DNA of 64,000 nucleotides from an uncultured Coriobacteriaceae bacterium (GCA_902778135.1 CACYWP010000016.1:1-64000), one strand, 5' to 3'. Numbered from the stretch's first letter, positions 34,822 to 43,845 are shown. The notes: generated from the sequence alone by a model not told the origin. Numbers and translations are program-made.

Positions 34822-35976
34822 ATGGAAGAACTGGGCATCGCAAGCGTCTTCGCCACCCTCTGCGCGGGGCTGCTGTCGTTCCTCTCTCCCTGCACGCTAC
34901 CCGTGCTGCCCGTCTACGTGGCCTTCCTCGCGGGAAGCGCGGACGACGCCAGGCGCGGCGTGGCACGGACCGTCGAGCGGTCGCTCGCCTTCGTCGCAGG
35001 CATCTCGGTCGTCTACGTGGCCCTGGGCCTTGGGGCGGGCGCCTTGGGCCAACTGGTTCGCAGCGCGACCCTCACCGCCGCCTGTGGCGTCATCGTCACC
35101 TTCTTCGGCATCTACCTGACTGGCATCATCCGCATCCCCGCATTGGAGCGCGAGAGCCACCCGCTCTCGCCAACAGGAGGGACGGGGCTGCTGGGTGCCT
35201 TCGTCCTGGGCCTTTCGATGTCGCTCTCCTGGACCCCCTGCGTGGGACCGGTGCTGGCCGCGGTGATTGCACTGGCCGCGAGCAGCCAGGGTGCGGCAGC
35301 CGGTGCCGTGCTGCTGGCCATCTACGCACTGGGGTTGGGGATGCCCTTCGTCGCGCTGGCCTTGGGTTCCAACCTACTGGTCGACCGCGTTCGCGGGCTC
35401 GCTGCCCAGTCGGCGCGCCTGCGCGTCACAGGAGGCGTCGTCATCGCCTGCCTGGGCGTCGCAATGACGTTCGGCGCCTTCCGGCAGGCCATCGACATCC
35501 CGGCCGGGGAGACGCATTCCGTCACCGAGGCGACCGGGGACGCAGCCGCCGAGCGACCCTTCGACTTCGACCTGCGTTCCATGACGGGCGAGCAGGTGTC
35601 CCTGGACACCTACGCAGGCAGGCCGCTGCTGGTCAAGTTCTGGGCCACCTGGTGCGGACCCTGCACGGCAGACATCGACCAGTTCGATGCACTGGCTGCG
35701 GAAGGCGAACGGACCGGCGACTTTGCCGTCGCCACCATCGTCGCGCCAGGCATGGGCAGGGAGCTTTCCGTCGACGGGTTCGAGCTGTGGTATCTGGAGC
35801 ATGGGCTGTCGTTCACCGTGCTCTACGACGTCGCGGGCGGCGTCAATGCACGGTTTGGCATCGATGCCTATCCGACCTACGTCTTCTATGACGCGGACGG
35901 CCAGGTCTTCGACGCGCGGGTGGGGGCCATCGAGGCCGACAGGCTGCGCGACATGCTGCTGTCTGACGACACGTAG
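34822..35976 (+). CDS. CcdA-type thiol transporter fused to a thioredoxin (TlpA-like) domain
   Basis: This 384-residue protein has an N-terminal six-helix CcdA/DsbD membrane domain (residues ~1-225) with the paired motifs LSFLSPCTLPVLPVYVAFL and LGLSMSLSWTPCVGPVL, whose Cys carry electrons across the membrane. After a linker the C-terminus (~250-384) is a TlpA-like thioredoxin with WATWCGPCTADI and a cis-Pro (IDAYPTYVF). It would move reducing power outwards and use it in the same chain. The start at 34822 follows CGGGGCAG; the upstream Met has no site. Confidence 0.9.
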   Translation: MEELGIASVFATLCAGLLSFLSPCTLPVLPVYVAFLAGSADDARRGVARTVERSLAFVAGISVVYVALGLGAGALGQLVRSATLTAACGVIVTFFGIYLTGIIRIPALERESHPLSPTGGTGLLGAFVLGLSMSLSWTPCVGPVLAAVIALAASSQGAAAGAVLLAIYALGLGMPFVALALGSNLLVDRVRGLAAQSARLRVTGGVVIACLGVAMTFGAFRQAIDIPAGETHSVTEATGDAAAERPFDFDLRSMTGEQVSLDTYAGRPLLVKFWATWCGPCTADIDQFDALAAEGERTGDFAVATIVAPGMGRELSVDGFELWYLEHGLSFTVLYDVAGGVNARFGIDAYPTYVFYDADGQVFDARVGAIEADRLRDMLLSDDT

Positions 35977-36130
35977 GGAGCCGCGTCCGCGACAGGCACG
36001 ACTCGCCGCCCCCAGGTCTGTGCGCCGTTCGCCCGAGCCGGGCGGCAGCGACAGTCGGACCACACGTGCGAACGGCCTGTTCATAGTATTCTGATTTGAC
36101 GTGGCATCCATATCACGGGGAGGGGCCTGT

Positions 36131-37324
36131 ATGGAACGATTGCTCGCCAAATACACGAACAGCTACCTGAGCTATGTCATCCTGTTCTTCTTCTACGACC
36201 TGGCGTTCGCGTTCTTCTCTGCGCTGATATCGGTCTACCTCATCGGCAAAGGATATTCCGCCAGCCAGGTGTCCCTGCTCGTCTCGGTCGCGGCGCTGGC
36301 CAACATGGTCACCCAGCCCGTCATCGGATCGCTCACCGACAGGTACGGCATGCGCCCAGTCAACATGGTCATGTTCGCCGCGACCTGCGTTGCCGCCGCA
36401 CTGTTCGTGATCGCCCCCAACTTCCTCATCATCGTGGGCACCTACGCCGCGATGAACCTGCTGATGAACGGCGTGAACCCCACCGTCGAGCGCATGGCCA
36501 CCTCGAGCCCCTACAGCTATGGCTCCATCCGCGTGTGGGGCTCCATCGGATTTGCCGTAGGCACCCAGCTGACGGGCATCATCTACGACGTCATCGCACC
36601 GGTCGCACCCTATGTCGGGGTCATCATCGCCATGCTCATCGCCATCTTCGGCTTCTGGGGCACCAACCCCCGCCTGGCCGAAACCGAGGCGGCGAACATA
36701 GAGGCGCAGGAGTCGGACGACGTGGAGCCCGTCTCGACCAAGACCCTGCTCTCCAACAAGAAGTTCCTCTATTACCTCGTGCTGCAGATCCTCTTCGCCG
36801 CCGTTACAGGCGCAGCGTATTCCTTCTGTCCGGCCTTCCTCACCTCCAAGGGCCTCGAGGCGTCCACCGCCTCCACCATCCTGGCCGTGGCGACGCTCCT
36901 CGAGATTCCCCTGCTGCTGTTCTCGTCCAAGTTCATGGACAAGATCGCCAACAAGACCCTGCTCATGGGGCTGTTCGTCCTCGTGGTCATCGAGATGGTG
37001 GTCTACGGCCTCAATCTGCCCCTGCCGCTGGTAATCGTGGCAACCTTCCTCGGCCGCCATCCGCCCGCGATCCTCAACATCATGACCAACATGAAGGTGG
37101 TCAACACCATCGTGGACGCGCGCCAGCAGATTGCCGGTCTGGCGCTGGTCAAGACCTGCCAGAGCTTTGGCACCATCATCTCCAACAACATCGGTGGACG
37201 CATCGCCGATGCCGCCGGTTATCCCGCCATGTTCCTGTTCCTGCTGGCCATGATCGCCGTCGGCCTCGCAGGCGTCGTATTCTTCCAGGTTCCCAGCGGC
37301 AACGACAAGAAACTCTTCAGCTAG
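36131..37324 (+). CDS. MFS transporter (MFS_1-like)
   Basis: This 397-residue, 12-helix major-facilitator transporter starts MERLLAKYTNSYLSYVILFFFYDLAFAFFSAL. It has the loop 2-3 motif GSLTDRYGMRP and WGSIGFAVGTQL typical of the LacY/NupG-like subgroup. It probably imports a sugar or nucleoside with protons. It begins a three-gene plus-strand unit with a KGPDC-type enzyme (45 bases later) and a PTS IIB-ROK fusion, which suggests sugar or sugar-acid uptake. The start at 36131 follows GGGGAGGGG. Confidence 0.88.
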   Translation: MERLLAKYTNSYLSYVILFFFYDLAFAFFSALISVYLIGKGYSASQVSLLVSVAALANMVTQPVIGSLTDRYGMRPVNMVMFAATCVAAALFVIAPNFLIIVGTYAAMNLLMNGVNPTVERMATSSPYSYGSIRVWGSIGFAVGTQLTGIIYDVIAPVAPYVGVIIAMLIAIFGFWGTNPRLAETEAANIEAQESDDVEPVSTKTLLSNKKFLYYLVLQILFAAVTGAAYSFCPAFLTSKGLEASTASTILAVATLLEIPLLLFSSKFMDKIANKTLLMGLFVLVVIEMVVYGLNLPLPLVIVATFLGRHPPAILNIMTNMKVVNTIVDARQQIAGLALVKTCQSFGTIISNNIGGRIADAAGYPAMFLFLLAMIAVGLAGVVFFQVPSGNDKKLFS

Positions 37325-37369
37325 GAGCACTACCAGGGCTTCGCGCACGTTGCCCAGAAAGGACCCACC

Positions 37370-38068
37370 ATGGCACTGCTGCAACTCACCCTCGACCATG
37401 GCAAGCGCCACGAGCTCATCCGCATGGCGGACCTCATGGACGGCCACGTCGACATCCTCGAGATCGGCTATCCCGAGCTCATCACCTTTGGTCTCGAGCT
37501 GGTGAAGGAGATCCACGACGCTCACCCCGACCTGCAGATCTGCGTGGATGCCAAGGTCTTCCATGGCGGCTCCGGCGTCACGCGCCGCTGCTTCGAGGCC
37601 GGGGCATCCATCGTCACCGTGCTCGGCTACGCGCCGGATCCCGTCATCAGGCAGATGGTGCACCATGCCCACGAGTACGACGGCGCGATCATGTGCGACC
37701 TCGACGGCATCAAGCGCGTGGGCAAGCGCACGGCCGAGGTCGACCAGCTGGGCGTCAGGTACTGCCAGATTTCGACGGGCTACCTCATGGAGCACGAGTA
37801 CGACCTGCTCAAGCCCCATCACGGATCCATCTTCCAGCTGAGGCCGCTGGAGAAGGCCGCCGCCGTCAAGCGCAACATCATCCATTCGGGTCTCGCCATC
37901 GGCACGGGCATCAACGAGGGCAACCTCGACGAGGTGCTCAAGCTCAAGCCCGAGGTGGTCATGATCGGCCGCGGCATCTATTCCGCCGATGGTGCCTACA
38001 AGACCTCGCCCGAGCGTCAGACCGAGGTGGCGGACCGTATCCGCGCCAAGCTGAGCGCGCAGGCGTAA
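37370..38068 (+). CDS. Orotidine-decarboxylase-superfamily protein (HPS/KGPDC-like) with altered active site
   Basis: This 232-residue beta/alpha barrel resembles 3-hexulose-6-phosphate synthase and 3-keto-L-gulonate-6-phosphate decarboxylase (LQLTLDH, DILEIGYPELI, MIGRGIYSADGAYK). The family catalytic motif is DxKxxD. Here residues 60-65 read D-A-K-V-F-H, so the second Asp is replaced by His65, and the later family His region also differs. It may therefore catalyse a different aldol or isomerisation step on a phosphorylated sugar. It lies between the MFS transporter and the PTS IIB-ROK fusion. Confidence 0.8.
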   Translation: MALLQLTLDHGKRHELIRMADLMDGHVDILEIGYPELITFGLELVKEIHDAHPDLQICVDAKVFHGGSGVTRRCFEAGASIVTVLGYAPDPVIRQMVHHAHEYDGAIMCDLDGIKRVGKRTAEVDQLGVRYCQISTGYLMEHEYDLLKPHHGSIFQLRPLEKAAAVKRNIIHSGLAIGTGINEGNLDEVLKLKPEVVMIGRGIYSADGAYKTSPERQTEVADRIRAKLSAQA

Positions 38069-38107
38069 GGCATGTGTCACCCAGCGGCATGACGTGAGGT
38101 GTCGTCG

Positions 38108-39598
38108 ATGAACCAAGTCAGCAGGTCCTTCCGTACATGGCTCGGCAGCCAGCGCGTCCGCGACGTGGCCCCCGTTGCCGTCAGCGGGGACCGCTACCGC
38201 ATCGACGCAGGATCGGCCATTGCCGAGGTCAACCTCTGGCCTTATCAGGGTGACGTCGAGATCGCCGAGTACCAGATCACACGCGCCTCGGACGGCGAGG
38301 TCATCTTCTTCCTTCACGTGCTGCTGGACGACCTGAGCCGTGCGCAGGAGCTCTTCGCCGAGATGGCCGAGGCCCTCGAGGACGAGCGTCATCACACGAC
38401 CACCCACGTGCTGCTCTGCTGTACCTCGGCCATCACGACCACGCTCTTCGCGCACAAGATGAACGAGGTCGCCGAGGGGCTCTCGCTCGACTACGACTTC
38501 ACGGCGACGTCGCTCGACCGCGCCATGCGGGAAGGCAATGACTACCAGGCAATCCTGCTGGCCCCGCAGGCAAGCCACATGCGTAGGCGCATGGCCGAGG
38601 AGTACCCCGACGCCCTGGTCTTCGAGATTCCGGGCAAGATCTTTGGCTCCTATGACGCCGCCGGCGCCGTCAGGCTGCTGATACATGCCTTCCGTGACGC
38701 CCAGATGCCCGCATCCCATGGGAGCGTGCGCGTGGTGCGCGACCTCTCCAACGACAAGCGCATCCTCGTCATCACGCTGTTCGCGCTGCGTACATCATCG
38801 CGACTGGGCTACCGCCTCTACGACCATGGAAGACTGACCGTCCAGGGAGCCGTGCAGAAGCAGAAGCTCGACTATCGCGACATCGAGGACCTGCTCGAGA
38901 CCATGGACGCGCGCGACGTGCGCGTGAAGGACCTCGACATCATCGGAATCGCCGTCCCCGGCGTGGCCTATCACGGCGTGGTGAGCCTCCCGAGCATCGT
39001 GCACGAGGACTACGACCTGGGCAGCCACATCCAGAACCGCTTTGGCATAAAGACCTCGGTGGACAACAACTGCAACGCCGCTGCCGTCGGCTGCTATGTG
39101 GGCCAGGACACCTACGAGAGCGTCATGTTCTACCGGCACGAGTTCGGGCACGTCGCAGGGGGTCTGGGCACCGTCATCGACGGAACCCTGCTCAAGGGCC
39201 GGCACAACCTGGCCGGGGAACCAAAGTACTTTGAGAGCATGTTCTCGTACAGCTCGAGCTACACGGACATGCTTTGGAGCGACGAGGGCATGCTGCAGAT
39301 CGCTCGCAACGTGGCGCTCGCAGGCATCTCGCTCGTTTCGCCCGAGGCCTTCTACTTTGCCGTGGACACCGTCGACGACATGGACGAGCTGCGCGTTGCC
39401 CTCACCAGCACCGCCACGAACCCGAATGGCGAATGCCTGCTCGCGCCAAATGGCAGGCCACTGCTCGGGCTACCCGAAGAGCTGGTACCGTCCCTCTACG
39501 TGGTCGACGACTACATAGAGCGCGTCTACCTGGGCGAGATGGCCCTCTGCCTGCAGAAGCTGCGCGACCCCAACTACCGCTCGCTCGGCATCGCGTAG
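38108..39598 (+). CDS. PTS IIB-like domain fused to a degenerate ROK domain
   Basis: This 496-residue protein starts at 38108 (GAGGTG six bases upstream). Residues ~1-95 are of unknown fold. Residues ~98-200 look like a lactose/cellobiose-type PTS IIB domain: THVLLCCTSAITTTLFAHKM with the phospho-acceptor position at Cys105, then ILLAPQASHMRRRM. Residues ~215-496 are ROK-like (IIGIAVPGVAYHG, AGGLGTVIDGTLL), but the kinase motif ENDANAAA reads DNNCNAAA, so the catalytic Asp is Asn321, and the zinc Cys motif is absent. It is probably a phosphorylation-dependent sugar sensor, not a kinase. No DNA-binding domain is visible. Confidence 0.75.
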   Translation: MNQVSRSFRTWLGSQRVRDVAPVAVSGDRYRIDAGSAIAEVNLWPYQGDVEIAEYQITRASDGEVIFFLHVLLDDLSRAQELFAEMAEALEDERHHTTTHVLLCCTSAITTTLFAHKMNEVAEGLSLDYDFTATSLDRAMREGNDYQAILLAPQASHMRRRMAEEYPDALVFEIPGKIFGSYDAAGAVRLLIHAFRDAQMPASHGSVRVVRDLSNDKRILVITLFALRTSSRLGYRLYDHGRLTVQGAVQKQKLDYRDIEDLLETMDARDVRVKDLDIIGIAVPGVAYHGVVSLPSIVHEDYDLGSHIQNRFGIKTSVDNNCNAAAVGCYVGQDTYESVMFYRHEFGHVAGGLGTVIDGTLLKGRHNLAGEPKYFESMFSYSSSYTDMLWSDEGMLQIARNVALAGISLVSPEAFYFAVDTVDDMDELRVALTSTATNPNGECLLAPNGRPLLGLPEELVPSLYVVDDYIERVYLGEMALCLQKLRDPNYRSLGIA

Positions 39599-39602
39599 GA
39601 CG

Positions 39603-40096
39603 CTACGGCATGACGCCGAGCAGCTGCACCATCTTTGCCGGCGTCACCGCCGCAACCGGCGCGTGTCGCAGAAGGCTCTCGTCATTGGTCACCAGATAGT
39701 CTGCCTTGATGCGCATGCATGCGGCAACGATGAGGTTGTCCTCGATCTCGGCATGCTGGTCGCGTAGCTTGCCAGCCAGCCAGAGGTCAGCCGTCGCCGA
39801 ACCGACCGCCGTCGCCTGCTCCTGCATACTCTCCATGAAGTCCCAGGCATGCGAGGCTATGGCCTTGGCATACGCATCTGGCAGCGAGCCCTTGTCCTGG
39901 CGCACCCAACGCTTTGCCTCATGCGAGACGATGCGATACACCGCACGGGCGATGTCTACCGTAAAGGTCAGCTCGACATCGTCGCGTTGTGCAACCTCGA
40001 AGAAGGAGAGCGAGGCCTCACGCAGGGCCTGCCAGGAACGTAGAGGTCAACCCACACATTCGTGTCAACCATGATGATCTTGACGCGTTCGGTCAT
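39603..40096 (-). pseudogene. PIN-domain toxin, frameshifted
   Basis: The start at 40096 (MTERVKIIMVDTNVWVDLYVPG) gives the PIN nuclease opening with its first acidic residue, but the frame is lost near 40045 and stops after about 42 residues. One missing base there would join it to QALREASLSFFEVAQRDDVELTFT and the rest, which runs to 39603 with HAEIEDNLIVAACMRIKADYLVTNDESLL, the family's acidic C-terminal motif. The start overlaps the antitoxin stop (ATGA). The lesion may be a real inactivation that leaves the antitoxin, or a base-call error. Confidence 0.75.
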
Positions 40097-40455
40097 GCCA
40101 GCCCCCGCTCCTCGAACAGCTCCCATTCGATGTCTTCGAGCACCTCCGAGGTTGGCCTGGTGTCGGGGACAAAGCTTGCGGGATCGAGCCCCAGAGTGGT
40201 GCCCAACTCCTCGAAGAGGGTCGACGCCTGGAGCAACGACGTGTCTGCGGCATCCGCCTCCTCAGCCACATCGGCTTTGGCCAGTGCGCGCATGATGCGT
40301 TGGTATGCCTCGCCACCCTCTGCCAGCGCCTGCCAGAGCTGGCGAATGATGACCGCCGGTGAGCTGCCCACGAGAGCAAGTGTCGCATCGCCACGCTCCT
40401 TGAGATCGCGCTGCATGCGAACGTTGACCTGTGCCATTGCCGCAGAAGTCGACAT
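40093..40455 (-). CDS. RelB/DinJ-type antitoxin
   Basis: This 120-residue protein has an N-terminal ribbon-helix-helix segment (MAQVNVRMQRDLKERGDATLALVGSS) typical of RelB/DinJ-type antitoxins and an acidic C-terminal tail (SEVLEDIEWELFEERG) that would wrap the toxin. It precedes and overlaps a PIN-domain gene, giving a type II toxin-antitoxin pair with an unusual combination (RHH antitoxin with PIN toxin). The start at 40455 has AAGGAGG; an internal Met at residue 7 is possible. It probably autoregulates its operon. Confidence 0.78.
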   Translation of the reverse strand: MSTSAAMAQVNVRMQRDLKERGDATLALVGSSPAVIIRQLWQALAEGGEAYQRIMRALAKADVAEEADAADTSLLQASTLFEELGTTLGLDPASFVPDTRPTSEVLEDIEWELFEERGLA

Positions 40456-40513
40456 GTGGGCCTCCTTGCCAGCACTGTTAGCAATGTGCGGTCATTATAT
40501 GCTAGCCGCCTCC

Positions 40514-41368
40514 TTATACCAGGGATTCGATGGGCTGTAGCGGCTGCGGATGCCCCCAGGCACCGTGCATGGTGCAGGTGATGGCAGCGCGCTTGGCAGC
40601 AAAAGAGAGCGCGGCCTCTGCGTCATGACTCTCGAACCAGCGCACCAAGAAGGCTGCCGCAAACGAGTCGCCCGCGCCCATGGTGTCGGCAACCTCGACA
40701 GGCACGATGCCGGTGTGGCTCAGGTCGCCTGCATAGAAGCAAAGGCTACCCCGCGAGCCGAGCGTACACACCACCAGCTGCGGACCCAGCTCGTGCAGGC
40801 GCCGTGCAAAGGCGCAGATGTCCTTCTCGTCAAGGAGCGTCCCGTCCTCTCGCTCGCCCGAGAGAAAGGCGATGTCGATGTGAGGGGCCGTCGCAGTTAC
40901 CCAAGACTCGTCGTCCCACGCATAGACCGAGTAGTCGTAGCTCACGGGCAGCGTCTTGTGCAGCCGCTCCAGAGAGGCGTCCACACCAGCCTCGTTGGTG
41001 GTGTGGCACACGTCGAAGCACCCGAGCCACGTGCGATCGGCACCAGAGATGCGCAGACCATAGAGCTCGTCGAGGCACTCCTCAGAGCGGTCCTCAAACT
41101 GGCGGTCGCCGTCGACGATGCGCACGCCCCAGTACGACGTGGGCTCTTGCACCACGCGACAGCGCGAGAGGTCGACACCCTCCCCCGCCGCAAGCTCGCG
41201 CAGCGCCTGGCCACGCTGGTCGGCTCCCACGATGCCAAGAAACCCAGCCGCCTCCGCCCCGTCATGCAGGGCGTTCACCGCCACGTTGAGCGCCTGGCCA
41301 CCCGGATACCATACGCCCTCGTCCAGGTAGCAGTCACAGCAGGCGTCGCCCACAGTTGCGATTCTCAT
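40514..41368 (-). CDS. PfkB-family kinase, fructoselysine 6-kinase-like
   Basis: This 284-residue PfkB kinase starts at 41368 (MRIATVGDACCDCYLDEGVWYPGG), with substrate motif PGGQALNVAVNALHDGAEAAGFLG and the catalytic signature VADTMGAGDSFAAAFLVRWF. Overall length and opening resemble FrlD-type kinases, which phosphorylate Amadori compounds. It ends the minus-strand island with PTS and deglycase genes, so it may phosphorylate a second ligand or a non-PTS imported form. An MFS transporter gene lies just upstream. Confidence 0.82.
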   Translation of the reverse strand: MRIATVGDACCDCYLDEGVWYPGGQALNVAVNALHDGAEAAGFLGIVGADQRGQALRELAAGEGVDLSRCRVVQEPTSYWGVRIVDGDRQFEDRSEECLDELYGLRISGADRTWLGCFDVCHTTNEAGVDASLERLHKTLPVSYDYSVYAWDDESWVTATAPHIDIAFLSGEREDGTLLDEKDICAFARRLHELGPQLVVCTLGSRGSLCFYAGDLSHTGIVPVEVADTMGAGDSFAAAFLVRWFESHDAEAALSFAAKRAAITCTMHGAWGHPQPLQPIESLV

Positions 41369-41396
41369 GGCATGTCCCCTTCGGTCAATGTCGCAA

Positions 41397-42626
41397 TCAG
41401 TCCTTGAGCAGGCAGTCCCGCGCCACAAACAGGGCCCCCACGCCCGCGATGACGCATGCGGCGCCAACGAGCACCGCCTGCGGGCCAACCATCTCGGCAA
41501 GGAACGGAGCTGCCAGGAGTGGCACCACGCCAGCCATCATGAGGCCAAAGCGCTGGAAGCCCATGATGCGTCCCAAGTGGCTTATGGGGGCCTCCTCCTG
41601 CACGAGAGTCACTTCGATCGGCTCGAAGAAGCCCCAGCACAGGCCGTTTGTCGCCTGCCCCAGGCAGGCGCATGCAAGCCATGGCGTGCCCACGTAGAGC
41701 AGCGACGAGAGGCCGACAAGCAGCAGCGTGACCAGCAGCACGCGCAGGTTGATGCGCTCGGCCGGCCATTTGGTCACGATGAACGACCCCAAGACACCGG
41801 TGAATCCCGCCACGGCCGAGAGCCACCCCATCCAGTCCGGGCTCACCCGCAGCACATCGCGATAGTACAGGCTCTCAAGCGAGTCGAAGGCCCCAAAGGC
41901 GCAGAAGCCCAAAAAGCCCGCCACAAAGATGGTGCGCAGCGTCCTGTTGGCAAAGGTGAGGCGCGCGCCTTCGGCCATGCCACTCATCACGCCACCAGAT
42001 GCGTCCAAATCCTTGTCGTCATCCTTCTGCGGGCTAAGCCGCTCGTGTGCGCCGAGGGCTGCGGGAATGGCCGTCGCCGTGACCGCTGCCATAAAGAGGA
42101 ACGTGGCGCGCGAGGGGGCATGCTGCACGATAATCCCGCCAAAGACCGGGCCCATCGCATAGGCAATGTTGGAGTAGAACACCAGCTGACTGTTGAGACG
42201 GATGAGGCCCTCGTGATCATTGCGCAGGTAGGCCGGCCAGGCGCGCGTGGAGGTGTTGACGAACCCGCCCGTCAGCCCAAGCATCGCAGAGGCAAAGAAC
42301 AGCAGGGGTGCCGTGGTGGAGGCAAATCCCACCACCAACGCGCCCGCCACCGTGACCGCAAGCGCCCACATGGCGGTCACACGGGGCCCGAGCCGGTCCA
42401 CCACCGGGCCAGAGACGGCGTTGCCCAGCGAGGTCGTCAGGTTGTGCACAAGCGTGATGCCCGCCACCAGAAAGGCGCTGCCTCCCAGGTCATAGGTCGC
42501 GGCACCGATCAGCCCCAAGAAGTAGACGGCATTGTGCGCCATCCACTGGAGGGACTCGACCAGGATGAGGCAAATCTCGGCCCGGCTCAGGCCCGCATAT
42601 CGTTTCCACCAGCGCAGCAGCTGCAT
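41397..42626 (-). CDS. MFS transporter
   Basis: This 409-residue, 12-helix major-facilitator protein starts at 42626 (MQLLRWWKRYAGLSRAE). The helix 2-3 loop reads VDRLGPRVTAMWAL, and the central loop is charged (ERLSPQKDDDKDLD). It resembles efflux-type MFS permeases (DHA-like) more than sugar symporters, but its place next to the FrlD-like kinase suggests transport of a sugar amine. The substrate is not predictable from sequence. It lies 28 bases upstream of the kinase gene. Confidence 0.82.
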   Translation of the reverse strand: MQLLRWWKRYAGLSRAEICLILVESLQWMAHNAVYFLGLIGAATYDLGGSAFLVAGITLVHNLTTSLGNAVSGPVVDRLGPRVTAMWALAVTVAGALVVGFASTTAPLLFFASAMLGLTGGFVNTSTRAWPAYLRNDHEGLIRLNSQLVFYSNIAYAMGPVFGGIIVQHAPSRATFLFMAAVTATAIPAALGAHERLSPQKDDDKDLDASGGVMSGMAEGARLTFANRTLRTIFVAGFLGFCAFGAFDSLESLYYRDVLRVSPDWMGWLSAVAGFTGVLGSFIVTKWPAERINLRVLLVTLLLVGLSSLLYVGTPWLACACLGQATNGLCWGFFEPIEVTLVQEEAPISHLGRIMGFQRFGLMMAGVVPLLAAPFLAEMVGPQAVLVGAACVIAGVGALFVARDCLLKD

Positions 42627-42722
42627 AGAGCTATCAGTGTCCCTTCCCGAGCAGGCAGCGATGGGCCCATCCCCCACTCCCAGACACGCAGGCGGGAGAT
42701 GGGCCCGTGCGAGCCATCGTAG

Positions 42723-43829
42723 CTACTCCACCACCGTCACAACAACCTCGGCCGTCTCGCCGCCCTGCGTCACGGTAATGGTAGCCTCGCCAGGGGCCAC
42801 GGCCCAGATTTTGCCGTCGTCCGAGACGGTCGCCACACCCTCGTCGGAGGAGGCGTAGTCGGCATCCACCCAGGGGTTCTCCACCGTCAGCTGATACTCG
42901 CCATCGCTGCGTATGGTGAGTGCGTCCACATATACGTTGAGACCTGCGTCAGAGGGCTCAAGCTCCGATGCGCTGAACCAGTAGGGTTCGCCCGCATCGC
43001 CCGCGATCTCGTACGTGAAGCTCACCGGCTCTTCGGCATCGGTGTACCAGTTAAGCATGTAGCTGTTTGCGGCATCAAACTCGTAGGTGAAGGAGCCGTC
43101 GACCTCCAGCTCGTCCTCGGCCACCACGGCGCCGTCGTGGATGGTCGCCATGTAGAGGCAGACGGGACCCTCGGTCTCCGCAGCATCGGACAGCTTCACC
43201 TCGAAGGTGCCCGTCTTGTCGGTCGCAAAGGCAACGACGTCTCCCTCGGTGGTCGTACCCTCAGGGTCGAGCACGACGCCGTGGGCCTTGTTGGCCTCGA
43301 CGTACTCCGGCATGGCCGAGAGGCAGAACCAGATGGACGAAATGTTGGAACGGCTGCCGTAGGAGAGGTCGGTCGCATCGGCGGGGAACATCGCCAGCAG
43401 GTACTCGAGCTCGTCGTTGTCGTAGAGGTTCGCCTCGGTCACGCGGTCGATGGTGTAGCTTAGGCCGTTGGCCCCCTCGATGGGTACGTAGACGATCTCG
43501 CCCGTCTCGGCGATGTGCTGGCAGTAGTACCACTGGAACGCAAACTGCGAGAGGTCGACGTCTGCTGGCGTGACATTCTCCTCACCGGCATCGCCGATGG
43601 CCTCGGCCTCGAGATACTCAATGACCTTGGCCTCGAAGGTCACCGTGTCGCCCAGGTGGCACCAGCGGTCGCCATGCGCGCGATACAGGTCGTAGACGAC
43701 ATCTTCTGGGGTGGAAGCCGTCGCCTCGGCACCACCCTCGGTGCTCGCCGACGTCGCCGCGGTACCGCAGCTGGCCAGGCCCAGTGACAGAACCAGTGCC
43801 AGGGTGGTGGCAACGCTCTTGCTATGCAT
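42723..43829 (-). CDS. Lipoprotein with C-terminal Ig-like (Big_2) domain
   Basis: This 368-residue exported protein has a signal peptide and lipobox (TLALVLSLGLASC), a Ser/Thr/Ala linker, and a ~250-residue region of beta-rich repeats (GTFEVKLSDAAETEGPVCLYMA; DGSFTYEFDAANSYMLNWY). A bacterial Ig-like fold closes it (DEGVATVSDDGKIWAVAPGEATITVT). It is probably a surface protein that binds a glycan or glycated protein. A terminator (43846-43883) separates it from the PTS operon upstream. No enzymatic motif is seen. Confidence 0.75.
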   Translation of the reverse strand: MHSKSVATTLALVLSLGLASCGTAATSASTEGGAEATASTPEDVVYDLYRAHGDRWCHLGDTVTFEAKVIEYLEAEAIGDAGEENVTPADVDLSQFAFQWYYCQHIAETGEIVYVPIEGANGLSYTIDRVTEANLYDNDELEYLLAMFPADATDLSYGSRSNISSIWFCLSAMPEYVEANKAHGVVLDPEGTTTEGDVVAFATDKTGTFEVKLSDAAETEGPVCLYMATIHDGAVVAEDELEVDGSFTYEFDAANSYMLNWYTDAEEPVSFTYEIAGDAGEPYWFSASELEPSDAGLNVYVDALTIRSDGEYQLTVENPWVDADYASSDEGVATVSDDGKIWAVAPGEATITVTQGGETAEVVVTVVE

Positions 43830-43845
43830 ACGAGTTTCCTTTCAT

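Noticed and set aside
36113-38719. Minus-strand ORF of 868 codons
   Set aside because: It is antisense to the MFS, HPS-like and ROK-fusion genes, which have clear family motifs and ribosome sites. Its translation is His/Asp/Gly-rich shadow sequence.
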